A stretch of 64,000 nt of DNA from NCBI RefSeq assembly GCF_040448305.1, contig NZ_CP148752.1, forward strand, positions 4,712,001 through 4,776,000, written 5' to 3'. Below, piece after piece: positions 33,069 through 42,471 of this stretch. Source of the DNA: Pseudomonas fluorescens. Its GTDB lineage: Bacteria; Pseudomonadota; Gammaproteobacteria; Pseudomonadales; Pseudomonadaceae. Under the pieces are notes generated by a model that searched no databases, was not told the DNA's origin, and saw only the letters and a program-made list of their open reading frames with translations. Position numbers and translations under genes: made by a program. Numbering within the stretch: position 1 is the first letter of the stretch; each line of letters begins with the position of its first letter.

Positions 33069-33779
33069 TCAGCTAGCCGAAAACCGGTCGCGACTGTTGG
33101 TCAGGTGCAACCACATGGCCGCCCGCGCCGCGTCCGGGTCCTGGCGCTTGATGGCGTTGAGAATTGCCTCGTGCTCCAGGTTGGCCAACTGACCGAGCTT
33201 GCTCAAGTCCACCGCACCACGTTCGGCGGCATTGACCCGGGTACGCGGGATCATGGCACTGCCCAGGTGCTGCATGATTTCGGTGAAGCATACGTTGCCG
33301 GTGGCTTCGGCGATCAGCAGATGAAAACGCCGGTCCGCTTCGACACAGCTGTCGTTGTTGGCCAGCAGGCTTTGATAGTCGTCCAGCGCTTCACGCATCT
33401 GTGCCAGTTGCAGTTCGGTGCGGCGAGTTGCCGCCAGCGCCGCCGCCTGGGTTTCCAGGCCCATGCGCAACTCCAGAATGCTGCGCACCCCCAACGCGGT
33501 ATCGACATTCAGCCGCAGCCCCTGCTCCGGTGCGCGCTCGATCACGAACGTGCCAATGCCGTGCCGGGTCTCCACCAGCCCCGAGGCCTGCAGCTTCGAG
33601 ATCGCCTCACGCACCACAGTGCGACTGACCCCGTGTTCCTGAACGATGGTGTTTTCCGACGGCAGCTTGTCACCGGGCAACATCTGGCCGAGCAGGATGC
33701 GCTGGGTCAGTTTCTCCACCAGGTCATGGGCCAGGTTGTGGCTGCGCTTGCGGGCGGGTACTTCGAGGTCTTCTTGCAT
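33069..33779 (-). CDS. FadR/GntR-family regulator of the glucarate module
   Basis: 236 aa. Winged helix at 15-80 (LPGDKLPSENTIVQEHGVSR, VVREAISKLQASGLVETRHG) and an FCD ligand-binding domain with D/H metal-ligand pattern (DRRFHLLIAEATGN, LEHEAILNAI). Divergent from the sugar-acid transporter and gudD, so it likely represses them until an aldarate binds. Confidence 0.88.
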   Translation of the reverse strand: MQEDLEVPARKRSHNLAHDLVEKLTQRILLGQMLPGDKLPSENTIVQEHGVSRTVVREAISKLQASGLVETRHGIGTFVIERAPEQGLRLNVDTALGVRSILELRMGLETQAAALAATRRTELQLAQMREALDDYQSLLANNDSCVEADRRFHLLIAEATGNVCFTEIMQHLGSAMIPRTRVNAAERGAVDLSKLGQLANLEHEAILNAIKRQDPDAARAAMWLHLTNSRDRFSAS

Positions 33780-33853
33780 GGGGGTGTCCGGAAATCAGGG
33801 CTATCGAATCGTAGCACCGCGCCGGGCGGGAATCCTGAAATATCTCGCTTAGC

Positions 33854-34005
33854 TTGTATGACAACACTCAACATTCAGCCCATATTGATTCTTTTCAAAG
33901 GCCACCACTTACCACAAATAGAATAAAAACAGCTGCAAATACGCCACTTCATTGAATAAACGTGGTTGCAAGATCAAAAAATCTAGTTGTATGATGTCTA
34001 TCAAC
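33854..34005. promoter_or_regulatory. Candidate FadR-type operators in the glucarate promoter
   Basis: TTGTATGACAA (33854-33864, 4-3-4 inverted repeat) and a related TTGTATGATG within GTTGTATGATGTCTATCAAC (33986-34005) lie in the AT-rich 280-bp divergent region. The shared TTGTATGA word suggests binding by the adjacent regulator. Weak evidence; two copies only. Confidence 0.4.
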
Positions 34006-34058
34006 AACGCAACACTCAGCTTCACCCCGCATAAAAATAACGAGTGGGAGAAAACGCA

Positions 34059-35405
34059 GTGAATACATCCATCTCCGGGATGCACGACGACGCCAATTCA
34101 GCGCTGAAGTCCGCCATCGCCAAAGTCAAACGTCACGTCTTGCCGCTGTTCGTCATCATGTTCATCGTCAATTACATTGATCGCGTGAACATCGGTTTCG
34201 TCCGCGCCCACATGGAACACGACCTGGGTATTGGCGCGGCCGCCTACGGCCTGGGTGCCGGCCTGTTCTTCATCGGTTATGCACTGTTCGAGGTGCCCTC
34301 CAACATCCTTCTGCAGAAAGTCGGCGCACGCATCTGGCTGACCCGGATCATGCTGACCTGGGGCCTGGTCGCCGCGGGCATGGCGTTCATCCAGAACGAA
34401 ACCCACTTCTACATCCTGCGATTCCTGCTGGGCGTGGCCGAAGCCGGGTTCTTTCCCGGGGTGATCTACTACTTCACCCGCTGGTTGCCGGGTGTGGAGC
34501 GCGGCAAGGCGATTGCGATTTTCCTCAGCGGCTCGGCGATTGCCTCGCTGATCTCCGGCCCGCTGTCCGGGCTACTCCTGCAAATCAGCGGCCTGGGCAT
34601 GCATGGCTGGCAGTGGATGTACTTCATCGAGGGCATGTTTTCGGTGGGTTTGTGCGTGTTCGTCTGGTTCTGGCTGGACTCCAGGCCCCACGACGCCAAA
34701 TGGCTGACCCGCGAAGAGCAGGATGCACTGGTCAAGGCCATCGACGACGAACAACTGGCCCGGGAGGCCGCCACGCCGATCAAGCCGTCGCTGGGCAAGT
34801 TGCTCAAGGATCGCCAGATCATCCTGTTCTGCCTGATCTACTTCTTTATCCAGTTGACCATCTACGCCGCGACCTTCTGGCTGCCGAGCATCATCAAGAA
34901 GATGGGCGACCTGAGCGATGTCCAGGTCGGGCTGTTCAACTCGATTCCGTGGTTGCTGTCGATTGTCGGCATGTATGCCTTCGCGTCCCTGTCGGGCAAA
35001 TGGAAACACCAGCAAGCCTGGGTCGCCACCGCCCTGCTGATCGCCGCGGCCGGGATGTTCATGTCCACCACTGGCGGACCGATCTTCGCCTTCGTCGCGA
35101 TCTGCTTTGCCGCACTGGGCTTCAAATCGGCCTCGTCGCTGTTCTGGCCGATTCCCCAGGCCTACCTGGATGCGCGAATCGCGGCTGGCGTCATCGCGCT
35201 GATCAACTCGGTGGGCAACCTCGGCGGTTTCGTTGCGCCGACCACTTTCGGCCTGCTGGAAGAACGCACCGGCTCCATCCAGGGCGGACTGTACGGCCTG
35301 GCCGCGACCTCGATCATCGCCGCCATCATCGTGTTTGCCGCCCGCAACACACCGAAATCCGCACCTGCCGTGGCGCCGGGCAAACCTGCACCCAACCACG
35401 CCTGA
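34059..35405 (+). CDS. gudP: MFS sugar-acid (glucarate/galactarate) transporter
   Basis: 448 aa if it starts at the GTG at 34059, chosen for GGGAG 8 bases upstream; an ATG lies seven codons further in. Twelve predicted helices; N-terminal NYIDRVNIGFVRAHM and family motif region around LFEVPSNILLQKVGARIWLTR are typical of the anion:cation symporter (phthalate/glucarate) branch. Paired with gudD 24 bp downstream. Substrate assignment rests on that pairing. Confidence 0.85.
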   Translation: MNTSISGMHDDANSALKSAIAKVKRHVLPLFVIMFIVNYIDRVNIGFVRAHMEHDLGIGAAAYGLGAGLFFIGYALFEVPSNILLQKVGARIWLTRIMLTWGLVAAGMAFIQNETHFYILRFLLGVAEAGFFPGVIYYFTRWLPGVERGKAIAIFLSGSAIASLISGPLSGLLLQISGLGMHGWQWMYFIEGMFSVGLCVFVWFWLDSRPHDAKWLTREEQDALVKAIDDEQLAREAATPIKPSLGKLLKDRQIILFCLIYFFIQLTIYAATFWLPSIIKKMGDLSDVQVGLFNSIPWLLSIVGMYAFASLSGKWKHQQAWVATALLIAAAGMFMSTTGGPIFAFVAICFAALGFKSASSLFWPIPQAYLDARIAAGVIALINSVGNLGGFVAPTTFGLLEERTGSIQGGLYGLAATSIIAAIIVFAARNTPKSAPAVAPGKPAPNHA

Positions 35406-35429
35406 CATCTGCTTTTTAAGGATTGGAAA

Positions 35430-36773
35430 ATGAACGCACAAGACACCACAAAAGCCCCGGTCATCACCAGCATGCAAGTGGTTCCGGTCGCCGGCCACGA
35501 TGGCATGCTGCTCAACCTGAGCGGCGCCCACGGCCCGTTTTTCACCCGCAACATCGTGATCCTGAAGGACAACGCCGGCCACACCGGCGTCGGCGAAGTG
35601 CCGGGGGGCGAGCGCATCCGCCAGACCCTCGAAGACGCACGCAGCCTGGTGGTCGGCAGCCCGATTGGCACTTATCAAAAAATCCTCAATCAGGTGCGCC
35701 AGACCTTCGCCGACCGCGATGCCGGTGGCCGCGGTTTGCAGACCTTCGACCTGCGCATCACCATTCACGCCGTCACCGGCCTGGAAGCCGCATTGCTCGA
35801 CTTGCTCGGCCAGCACCTGGATGTGCCGGTGGCCGCCCTGCTCGGCGAAGGCCAGCAGCGCGATGAAGTGAAGATGCTTGGCTATCTGTTTTACGTCGGG
35901 GATCGCAACGAAACCGACCTCGCCTACCGCAGCGAACCGGACGCCGACAACGACTGGTTCCGCGTGCGACACGAGAAAGCCATGAGCGCCGACGCGGTGG
36001 TGCGCCTGGCCGAGGCGGCCCACGGGCGTTATGGCTTCAAGGACTTCAAGCTCAAGGGCGGCGTGCTCAGCGGCGACGCCGAAATCGAAGCGGTCACGGC
36101 CCTCGCCGAACGCTTCCCCGATGCGCGCATCACCCTCGACCCGAATGGCGCCTGGTCATTGAAAGAAGCCATCCGCCTGTGCCGCGATCAGCACCACGTG
36201 CTGGCCTATGCCGAAGACCCGTGCGGAGCGGAAAACGGTTACTCGGGACGTGAAGTCATGGCCGAGTTCCGCCGGGCCACGGGCCTGAAGACCGCGACCA
36301 ACATGATCGCCACCGACTGGCGGGAGATGGGCCACGCGATCCAGTTGCAGTCGGTCGACATTCCCCTGGCCGACCCGCACTTCTGGACCATGCAGGGCTC
36401 GGTGCGCGTGGCGCAGATGTGCCACGAGTGGGGTCTGACCTGGGGTTCGCACTCCAACAACCACTTCGACATTTCCCTGGCAATGTTCACCCATGTCGCG
36501 GCAGCCGCGCCGGGCGAGATCACCGCCATCGACACCCACTGGATCTGGCAGGACGGCCAGCGCCTGACCAAGGCCCCACTGCAAATCGTCGATGGCTGCG
36601 TGCAGGTGCCACAGAAACCGGGGCTGGGGGTTGAGCTGGACATGGATCAGGTCGCCAAAGCTCATGAACTCTACAAAGGCATGGGCCTGGGGGTCCGGGA
36701 TGACAGCGTGGCGATGCAGTTTTTGATTCCCGGCTGGAAGTTCGATAACAAGCGGCCGTGCCTGGTGCGTTGA
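35430..36773 (+). CDS. gudD: Glucarate dehydratase
   Basis: 447 aa enolase-superfamily enzyme. Features: KxK base motif in FKDFKLKGG, metal ligands in TLDPNGAW and AEDPCG, NMIATDW, and the His/Asp pair in SHSNNHFDIS. Length and motifs match GudD of E. coli and P. putida. Dehydrates D-glucarate (and L-idarate) to 5-keto-4-deoxyglucarate. The aldolase or dehydratase needed next is not adjacent. Its stop converges on ampR with a 2-bp gap. Confidence 0.93.
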   Translation: MNAQDTTKAPVITSMQVVPVAGHDGMLLNLSGAHGPFFTRNIVILKDNAGHTGVGEVPGGERIRQTLEDARSLVVGSPIGTYQKILNQVRQTFADRDAGGRGLQTFDLRITIHAVTGLEAALLDLLGQHLDVPVAALLGEGQQRDEVKMLGYLFYVGDRNETDLAYRSEPDADNDWFRVRHEKAMSADAVVRLAEAAHGRYGFKDFKLKGGVLSGDAEIEAVTALAERFPDARITLDPNGAWSLKEAIRLCRDQHHVLAYAEDPCGAENGYSGREVMAEFRRATGLKTATNMIATDWREMGHAIQLQSVDIPLADPHFWTMQGSVRVAQMCHEWGLTWGSHSNNHFDISLAMFTHVAAAAPGEITAIDTHWIWQDGQRLTKAPLQIVDGCVQVPQKPGLGVELDMDQVAKAHELYKGMGLGVRDDSVAMQFLIPGWKFDNKRPCLVR

Positions 36774-36775
36774 AA

Positions 36776-37669
36776 TCAAATGTCGCGCAAAGTCTGACTT
36801 TGCGCGGCGTCGACCAACCAACTGCGAAATGCACTCATTGCCGCGGTTTCCTGGCGTGATTGCAAGCGGGTCAACCAATAGCTGCCGGTGGTGATGCCTA
36901 CAGTAAACGGCTGACGGATCTTTTGTTCGGCCAGTTGCCGGGCAAACATCAACGGCGGCGCCAGCGCCACGCCGACGCCTTGAAGGGCCGCCTCCATCAT
37001 TGCCAGCGACGAATCGAAAACGATGCTGTGCGGCGGCGTCACCGGGGCCGCAAGCCCCGCCGCCCGGAACCATTGCGACCACTCATCCGCGCGGTACGAG
37101 CGCAATAATGTCTGCTGCAACAGATCGCCCGGCGCATGGAGTTGTCGGGCAATTTCCGGTGCACAGAGCACCGACAGTGGCGCGTCGATCAAGCGCAGCG
37201 CCTCAATCCCGTGCCACGCCCCCGCGCCAAAACGGATGGCGTAATCCAGCCCTTCGGCAGCCACGTCCACCCGGTTGTTGTTGGTCGACAAACGCAGATC
37301 AATAAAGGGATAACGCGCCCGGAAATCCGCCAGTCGCGGCAGCAGCCAACCCACTGCAAACGTACCCACGGCCCCCACCGTCAACACTTCACGCTGATGC
37401 CCGCCCTGCAGGCGTTCAAGGGTGTCGGCGATACGGTCGAAACATTCGCGTAACACCGGCAACAGGTTTTCGCCCTCGCTGGTCAGCATCAGCCCACGTG
37501 GCAATCGCTTGAACAACGTGACGCCAACCTGAGCCTCAAGGCTTTTCACCTGATGACTTACCGCCGCCTGGGTCACGCACAGTTCCACCGCCGCCCGGGT
37601 GAAACTCAGGTGCCGTGCCGATGCTTCAAATGCACGTAATGCGTTCAACGGCAGATGCGGTCGAATCAT
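36776..37669 (-). CDS. ampR: LysR-family regulator AmpR
   Basis: 297 aa. The N-terminus MIRPHLPLNALRAFEASARH, LSFTRAAVELCVTQAAVSHQ matches AmpR proteins; the C-terminal effector domain contains the YRADEWSQWF region. AmpR represses or activates ampC according to muropeptide signals. It is divergent from the beta-lactamase gene (155-bp spacer), the classic layout. Confidence 0.9.
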   Translation of the reverse strand: MIRPHLPLNALRAFEASARHLSFTRAAVELCVTQAAVSHQVKSLEAQVGVTLFKRLPRGLMLTSEGENLLPVLRECFDRIADTLERLQGGHQREVLTVGAVGTFAVGWLLPRLADFRARYPFIDLRLSTNNNRVDVAAEGLDYAIRFGAGAWHGIEALRLIDAPLSVLCAPEIARQLHAPGDLLQQTLLRSYRADEWSQWFRAAGLAAPVTPPHSIVFDSSLAMMEAALQGVGVALAPPLMFARQLAEQKIRQPFTVGITTGSYWLTRLQSRQETAAMSAFRSWLVDAAQSQTLRDI

Positions 37670-37824
37670 GCTGACTCCATAGTTTTTCTAATGGCTCGTC
37701 CGAAATATGGTCGTTTGTCGATATTCAATAGTCTGTCTAGATTTGGCTCCCCCGACAGCAGGGCCATCGGTGAACTGCTGCGAGTGTAACGCTGGACACC
37801 CCACAATCGAATGGAACGAACCCC

Positions 37825-38982
37825 ATGACGGATACAACCAGACTCGGCAAATTGAAGATTCTAGCGGCCTGCGTGGCGATGCTCGCGACCGGTCAGGCTG
37901 TTGCGCAGGATCACATCGAAGCGATGGTCAACGACGCCGTCCGCCCCGTCATGCAAGCTCAAGGGATTCCTGGCATGGTCGTAGCGATCAGCGTCAACGG
38001 CAAGCAGCAATACTTCAACTATGGCGTGGCTTCAAAAGAAACCGACAGCCCCGTTACGCAAGACACCCTGTTCGAAATCGGCTCCGTCAGTAAAACCTTC
38101 ACCGCCACCCTCGCCGCCTACGCCCAGGCCACGGGCAAGCTGTCGCTGTCGGACAAGGCCAGTCATGTCCTGCCGGCCTTGCGCGGCAGTGCGTTCGACC
38201 ACATCAGCGTGCTGCAACTGGGCACTTACAGCGCCGGTGGCTTGCCGCTGCAATTCCCTGCTGAATCTGATTCGGCCGACAAGATGCTCGGCTACTACAA
38301 ACAATGGAAACCGCTCTACGCCCCCGGCAGCCACCGACTGTATTCGAACCCCAGCCTCGGCCTGTTCGGTTATCTTGCCGCCCAAAGCATGGGCCAGCCG
38401 TTTGATGAGCTGATGGAGAAAACCCTGCTGCCGAAACTGGGCCTCAAGCACACCTATGTGCACGTACCGCAGGATCAGATGGCGCTGTACGCCCAGGGCT
38501 ACAACAAGGACGGCAAACCGGTGCGGGTGGGGCCAGGTGCGCTGGATTCCGAGGCGTACGGGGTGAAAACCAGCGCCGCAGACTTGCTGGGCTATGTCGA
38601 CGCCAACATGAAACCTGCGTCTCTGGAGAAGCCATTGCAGCAAGCCATCGCCTTGACTCATAGCGGTTACTACACCGTTGGCGATATGACTCAGGGCCTG
38701 GGTTGGGAGATGTATCGATACCCGATCGCACTGGATCGCTTGCTGGAGGGCAACTCCACGCCAATGGCCATGGAGGCGCACAAGGTCCAATGGCTGAACC
38801 CGCCACAAGCACAGCCGCAGAACGTGCTGATCAACAAGACCGGTTCAACCGGTGGTTTTGGTGCTTACGTGGCGTACGTGCCAGCGAAGGACATCGGCAT
38901 TGTGATACTGGCCAACAAGAACTATCCGAATGCGCAGCGGGTGAAGATCGCTCATCAGGTTTTAAGTGCCCTTACCCGATAA
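37825..38982 (+). CDS. ampC: Class C beta-lactamase AmpC
   Basis: 385 aa with N-terminal signal peptide (cleavage near AVAQ, about residue 28). Active-site motifs: S87-V-S-K90 (SxxK), YSN in RLYSNPSLG, and KTG in INKTGSTGG. Periplasmic enzyme giving chromosomal, AmpR-inducible resistance to penicillins and early cephalosporins. Length fits the family. Adjacent to a 1242-bp IS after 149 bp, downstream of the gene, so expression should be unaffected. Confidence 0.95.
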   Translation: MTDTTRLGKLKILAACVAMLATGQAVAQDHIEAMVNDAVRPVMQAQGIPGMVVAISVNGKQQYFNYGVASKETDSPVTQDTLFEIGSVSKTFTATLAAYAQATGKLSLSDKASHVLPALRGSAFDHISVLQLGTYSAGGLPLQFPAESDSADKMLGYYKQWKPLYAPGSHRLYSNPSLGLFGYLAAQSMGQPFDELMEKTLLPKLGLKHTYVHVPQDQMALYAQGYNKDGKPVRVGPGALDSEAYGVKTSAADLLGYVDANMKPASLEKPLQQAIALTHSGYYTVGDMTQGLGWEMYRYPIALDRLLEGNSTPMAMEAHKVQWLNPPQAQPQNVLINKTGSTGGFGAYVAYVPAKDIGIVILANKNYPNAQRVKIAHQVLSALTR

Positions 38983-39196
38983 GCCTTGTTTGCTTTCCCA
39001 GAGAAAAAGGCGACCTCTAGAGGTTAGTACTGATCAGTCAACACACGAAACCTGTGGGAGCGAGCTTGCTCGCGATGGCGTCGTAACAATCAATATAAAT
39101 GTTGAATATCAGGCCCCCATCGCGAGCAAGCTGAACTGGCCTAATAATTCCGGACACCTCTTAAGGGCGATATGATTTCGCCAACTTGGAGGTTCC

Positions 39197-39502
39197 ATGA
39201 ACGAAAGAAAGGTCTATACCCGCGAGTTCAAGCTGCATGCTGCCAGCATGGTGCTTGATGATAACTGCCCGGTTCCAGAAGTGTGTGCATCGCTGGATAT
39301 CGGCCCTACCGCTTTACGGCGTTGGGTCGATCAGGTTCGCAAGGAACGCGAGGGACAGCCAGTCAAAGGCACCAAGGCGATTACCGAAGATCAGCGCCAG
39401 ATCCAGGAACTAAAGGCCAAGATCAAACGCATGGAAATGGAAGCCGAGATCTTAAAAAAGGCTACCGCTCTCTTGATGTCGGATCCCGATCGTTTTCGAT
39501 GA
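39197..39502 (+). CDS. IS3-family transposase OrfA, copy 1
   Basis: 101 aa. N-terminal helix-turn-helix (YTREFKLHAASMVLD, GPTALRRWVDQVRKE) and a C-terminal leucine-zipper-like coiled coil (IQELKAKIKRMEMEAEILKK). Binds the IS ends. Its TGA overlaps the orfB ATG (39499-39502). Confidence 0.92.
   Translation: MNERKVYTREFKLHAASMVLDDNCPVPEVCASLDIGPTALRRWVDQVRKEREGQPVKGTKAITEDQRQIQELKAKIKRMEMEAEILKKATALLMSDPDRFR
39454..39460 (+). promoter_or_regulatory. Programmed -1 frameshift site A AAA AAG, IS copy 1
   Basis: The heptamer AAAAAAG is positioned in the OrfA frame as TTA AAA AAG, the classical slippery sequence. A -1 slip joins OrfA to the OrfB frame and would give the OrfAB transposase. The equivalent site in copy 2 is 48277-48283. 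Confidence 0.8.
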
Positions 39503-40335
39503 TTGCGGAACTAAGAGAGTCATTCCCGACTGCCATTGTGTGTCGTGTTTTCGATGTGAAGCGCAGCAGCTTTTATGAGTGGCTTCAGCGGCGAGCCAAA
39601 CCGCGGATCAGACGCGAAGACCTCAAGTTGAAAGTGGTTGAACTGCACAGCGAAAGCCGGGAAGCCATGGGTTCCAGAATGATCAGCAAGAACCTGAAGT
39701 CCCAAAACATCGCGATCGGAAGAGGCCTTGTCAGGGCGCTAATGAGGGAGGCCAACATTGTCAGTAAACAACGCCAGCCTCACCCATTCAGATCCAAAGG
39801 CGTTGAAGCATTTGTCGCGCCCAATCGACTCAAGCGCAATTTTAAGCCGACTGCAGTTGATCAGGTCTGGTGTGGCGACGTTACCAGCTTGATGGTGGGC
39901 GAGCGCTGGGTTCATCTGGCCATCGTGATCGATTTGTTTGCTCGCCGCGTCATTGGCTGGGCGTTTTCGCTGGTCAATGACGCCAACTTGGTCAGCAAGG
40001 CGCTACGCATGGCGACAGAGGTGCGAGCGTGTCCTCCTGGACTGATGTTCCATTCAGATCAGGGCTGTCAGTACACCAGTCGCAAGTTTCAAGAAGAACT
40101 GAAGCGTCATGGCATTTTGCAAAGCATGAGTCATCGCGGGCAGTGCTGGGACAATGCTCCAACGGAGCGTTTTTTCGGCACGCTGAAATCAGAATGGGTG
40201 CCTCGTAGTGGCTACAGCAAGATCGAGGAAGCAAAAACCGATATGGTGCGTTTCTTCCTGTACTACAACCGCACCAGGCTCCACAGCTACAACAACTACC
40301 TGTCGCCAATAGCCATGGAGCAAAAAGCGGCATAA
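39499..40335 (+). CDS. IS3-family transposase OrfB (DDE), copy 1
   Basis: 278 aa from the ATG at 39499; also made as an OrfAB fusion by frameshifting. rve integrase core with D in VWCGDVTSLM, D in FHSDQGCQYTS and E in ERFFGTLKSEW, followed by the YNRTRLHSYNNYLSP segment. Intact. Ala in SKALRMA is Val in copy 2. Confidence 0.92.
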   Translation: MIAELRESFPTAIVCRVFDVKRSSFYEWLQRRAKPRIRREDLKLKVVELHSESREAMGSRMISKNLKSQNIAIGRGLVRALMREANIVSKQRQPHPFRSKGVEAFVAPNRLKRNFKPTAVDQVWCGDVTSLMVGERWVHLAIVIDLFARRVIGWAFSLVNDANLVSKALRMATEVRACPPGLMFHSDQGCQYTSRKFQEELKRHGILQSMSHRGQCWDNAPTERFFGTLKSEWVPRSGYSKIEEAKTDMVRFFLYYNRTRLHSYNNYLSPIAMEQKAA

Positions 40336-40421
40336 ACACCGTAACCGGTGTCCGGGATTACTTGACCAGTTCAAGCTCGCTCCCACAGGTTAATTGCTCA
40401 CCACCAGAATTCAGTGTCGTT

Positions 40422-40973
40422 TCAATCATCCGGCATTTCGGGCGGTTTGGCGGGTTTCGCCGGTTTGCTGTTTTTCCCGGGCTTGGCGCCTTTGGCAGCC
40501 GGCTCGGCTTCAGCGACAGGAGCGGCCACAGTCGCGGTAAATTCTTTCTCGGCCGCCGGCAACTGATCGACAGCGCTGAAAATCTCGTCCAGCTTGATGG
40601 CGTCCGATTGTTCAAGTTTCTTTTCGCCGTCCTTGCCGACCAGAATCACCTTGGTCTTGGCGCCGGCACCCAGCTTGAGCGAGCGGATCAGCGCCGCCGT
40701 GTCTTGTGGCCCGAGGTCTTTGCCGTCGCGCTGGCCCATCAGGTTGAGTACGGTGTAGAGCACCATGTTGCGGTCGGTGAAACCCTTGCGATTGGCCGGC
40801 TCATCCAGGGACTTTTTCAGGCTGACCCAGATCGGATCAACCGTGCTCGGAGCGATGACGATCAGTGGCCGGGCCCTGCCCTTGTCCATGTCCAGCGGTG
40901 AGTCGCCATCGGCGGCGAACGAGGGGCCGGCAATCGCCAGCAAAGTAGCCAGGGTCAGTGACCTGATGAGCAT
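40422..40973 (-). CDS. DUF4174 family exported protein
   Basis: 183 aa. The ATG at 40973 is chosen because GGAG lies 6 bases upstream; the ATG two codons earlier touches the GGAG. Signal peptide MLIRSLTLATLLAIAGPSFA. DUF4174 core (RPLIVIAPSTVDPIWVSL, then VILVGKDGEKK) followed by an Ala/Pro/Lys-rich low-complexity tail from about residue 140. Periplasmic protein of unknown role. Confidence 0.8.
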   Translation of the reverse strand: MLIRSLTLATLLAIAGPSFAADGDSPLDMDKGRARPLIVIAPSTVDPIWVSLKKSLDEPANRKGFTDRNMVLYTVLNLMGQRDGKDLGPQDTAALIRSLKLGAGAKTKVILVGKDGEKKLEQSDAIKLDEIFSAVDQLPAAEKEFTATVAAPVAEAEPAAKGAKPGKNSKPAKPAKPPEMPDD

Positions 40974-41144
40974 GCGCATCTCCTTTTGATATCCACGCTC
41001 TAATGATTGCGCATCGCGGCGATCGACGTACCGCAAATATTTTTCGCCTTGCCCCAAGCTTAGGTCAGGGCGGTCATTGCGCAACAGGCTGGGCTAATCT
41101 GAAGACTCATGACAACCCGCCTGATCCGTCGCGAGGACTGGCCC

Positions 41145-41513
41145 ATGAGCACTCAGTTGAACCACACCATCGTCTGGTGCCGGGACAAGCAGGTTTCGGC
41201 GAATTTCCTGGCCAGCCTCCTTGGCCTGCCCGCCCCGCAGCCCTTCGGGCCCATGCTGATCGTCAAACTGGATAACGGCGTGTCACTGGATTTCTACGAC
41301 AACGACCCGCCGATAGCGTCTCAGCACTACGCATTCTTGCTGGGCGACGAGGATTTCGATGCAGCCTTCGCACGCCTGCAAGCCAACGGTCAGCCGTGGT
41401 GGGCCGACCCGGGCAAGCAGCGACTGAGGGAGGTCAATGATTTCGCGGGAGGACGGCGGGTGTATTTTGATGACCCGGACGGGCATCTGCTGGAAATATT
41501 CACCCGCGAATGA
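41145..41513 (+). CDS. VOC (glyoxalase/bleomycin-resistance) family protein
   Basis: 122 aa from the ATG at 41145 (GAGG 8 bases upstream). Two beta-alpha-beta-beta-beta modules; His in LNHTIVWCRD, Glu in DPDGHLLEIFTRE and related positions are the usual metal ligands. Too short and too distant from the steroid island to be its extradiol dioxygenase. Substrate unknown. Confidence 0.82.
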   Translation: MSTQLNHTIVWCRDKQVSANFLASLLGLPAPQPFGPMLIVKLDNGVSLDFYDNDPPIASQHYAFLLGDEDFDAAFARLQANGQPWWADPGKQRLREVNDFAGGRRVYFDDPDGHLLEIFTRE

Positions 41514-41533
41514 AGCTGGCGTGGCGGCTTGAA

Positions 41534-42319
41534 TCAGAACGCCAGTTTGTAGCCGATCAACAACAGCATGGTCGCCAGGCAAGGACGCAGCAGTTCGTCG
41601 GAGATGCGCCCGGTCAGATGGCTGCCCAGGTAAATCCCCGGCAACGAGCCCACCAGCAAGTAACCCAGGACATGCCAATCCATGTTGCCCATGCTGGCAT
41701 GGCCAAGGCCCGCGACCAGGGTCAGCGGCACGGCGTGGGCGATTTCAGTCCCCACCAGGCGGCGGGTCGGCAGCATCGGATAGAGAATGAACAGTGCCAC
41801 GGTGCCCAGTGCGCCGGCGCCGATGGACGTCAGCGCGACCATGGTGCCAAGGACCAGCCCGGTGATGACCGTCATCACATTCAGGCGCAATCCGCTGGGG
41901 TTGTAGTTGCCGCCCGCACGTTTGTGGGCGAAGTCGAGCAGGCGCTTCTTGAACAGGATCGCCAGTGCCGTGGCAAACAACACAAAACCCAGGGCCTGCT
42001 TGATGATCGCGTTCATCGCCTCGGGGGCGCTGTGCAGGGTGCTGAGGAACCACAGCGTCAACACCACCGCAGGCACGCTGCCCAAGGTCAGCCAGCCGGT
42101 AATCGCCCAGTCGATGTTGTTGTTCTTGCGGTGAACCAGTACGCCGCTGGATTTGGTGATGGCGGCGTACAGCAGATCGGTACCGACCGCCGTCGCCGGG
42201 TTGATGCCGAACCCTAGCAGGATCGGCGTCATGAGCGACCCGCCACCCACGCCAGTCATGCCGACGATGAAGCCGACGACCAGCCCGGCAACGACCAACC
42301 CGATGTTCACTAAATCCAT
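41534..42319 (-). CDS. TSUP/TauE-SafE family transporter
   Basis: 261 aa if started at the ATG at 42319 (MDLVNIGLVVAGLV); the frame runs on to 42475 but those residues lie on a REP hairpin and AT-rich promoter-like DNA. Seven to eight hydrophobic helices and the family motif GxxxGxGGGSLMTPILL, repeated near LTSIGAGALGTVALF. Such proteins move sulfite, sulfonates or related anions; the substrate is not clear. No strong ribosome-binding site. Confidence 0.85.
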   Translation of the reverse strand: MDLVNIGLVVAGLVVGFIVGMTGVGGGSLMTPILLGFGINPATAVGTDLLYAAITKSSGVLVHRKNNNIDWAITGWLTLGSVPAVVLTLWFLSTLHSAPEAMNAIIKQALGFVLFATALAILFKKRLLDFAHKRAGGNYNPSGLRLNVMTVITGLVLGTMVALTSIGAGALGTVALFILYPMLPTRRLVGTEIAHAVPLTLVAGLGHASMGNMDWHVLGYLLVGSLPGIYLGSHLTGRISDELLRPCLATMLLLIGYKLAF

Positions 42320-42429
42320 GAATACGTCCACAAAGATCGCAAGGGAAATCTGGCCCGCAGCATAGCGATATTTCTTATAACCAGTTATATCGATGCGATC
42401 TATCTTTATGCCCTGAAGTGTCATGCCAC

Positions 42430-42457
42430 CCTGTGGGAGCGGGCTTGCTCCCACAGG
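42430..42457. repeat. Short REP-type hairpin
   Basis: CCTGTGGGAGC / GCTCCCACAGG stem with a 6-base loop between the lipoprotein gene and the TSUP gene. A compacted REP that could act as a terminator for the upstream (minus-strand) gene. Confidence 0.8.
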
Positions 42458-42471
42458 GTTTCGTGCTGGAT

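Larger units (their letters stand above)
39132..40373 (+). mobile_element. IS3-family insertion sequence, copy 1 (1242 bp)
   Basis: Bounded by imperfect inverted repeats of about 27 bp (23 matches) beginning TGAACTGG and sharing CCGGACACC. Flanked by a 3-bp direct repeat AGC. Contains orfA and orfB in the typical IS3 arrangement with a frameshift signal. Copy 2 (47955-49196) has the same length and differs at one base that I could see (C at 40001 versus T at 48824). Confidence 0.93.
39052..40388. repeat. REPIN interrupted by the first IS copy
   Basis: The REPIN starts at 39052; its second REP is cut after CGCGAGCAAGC (39131) and resumes with AGCTCGCTCCCACA at 40374-40388. The AGC duplicated on both sides (39129-39131 and 40374-40376) is the insertion scar. 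Confidence 0.85.

Noticed and set aside
41145..41513. Candidate extradiol dioxygenase for the steroid pathway
   Set aside because: It is a 122-aa VOC protein, less than half the size of steroid extradiol dioxygenases, and lies 16 kb outside the island.
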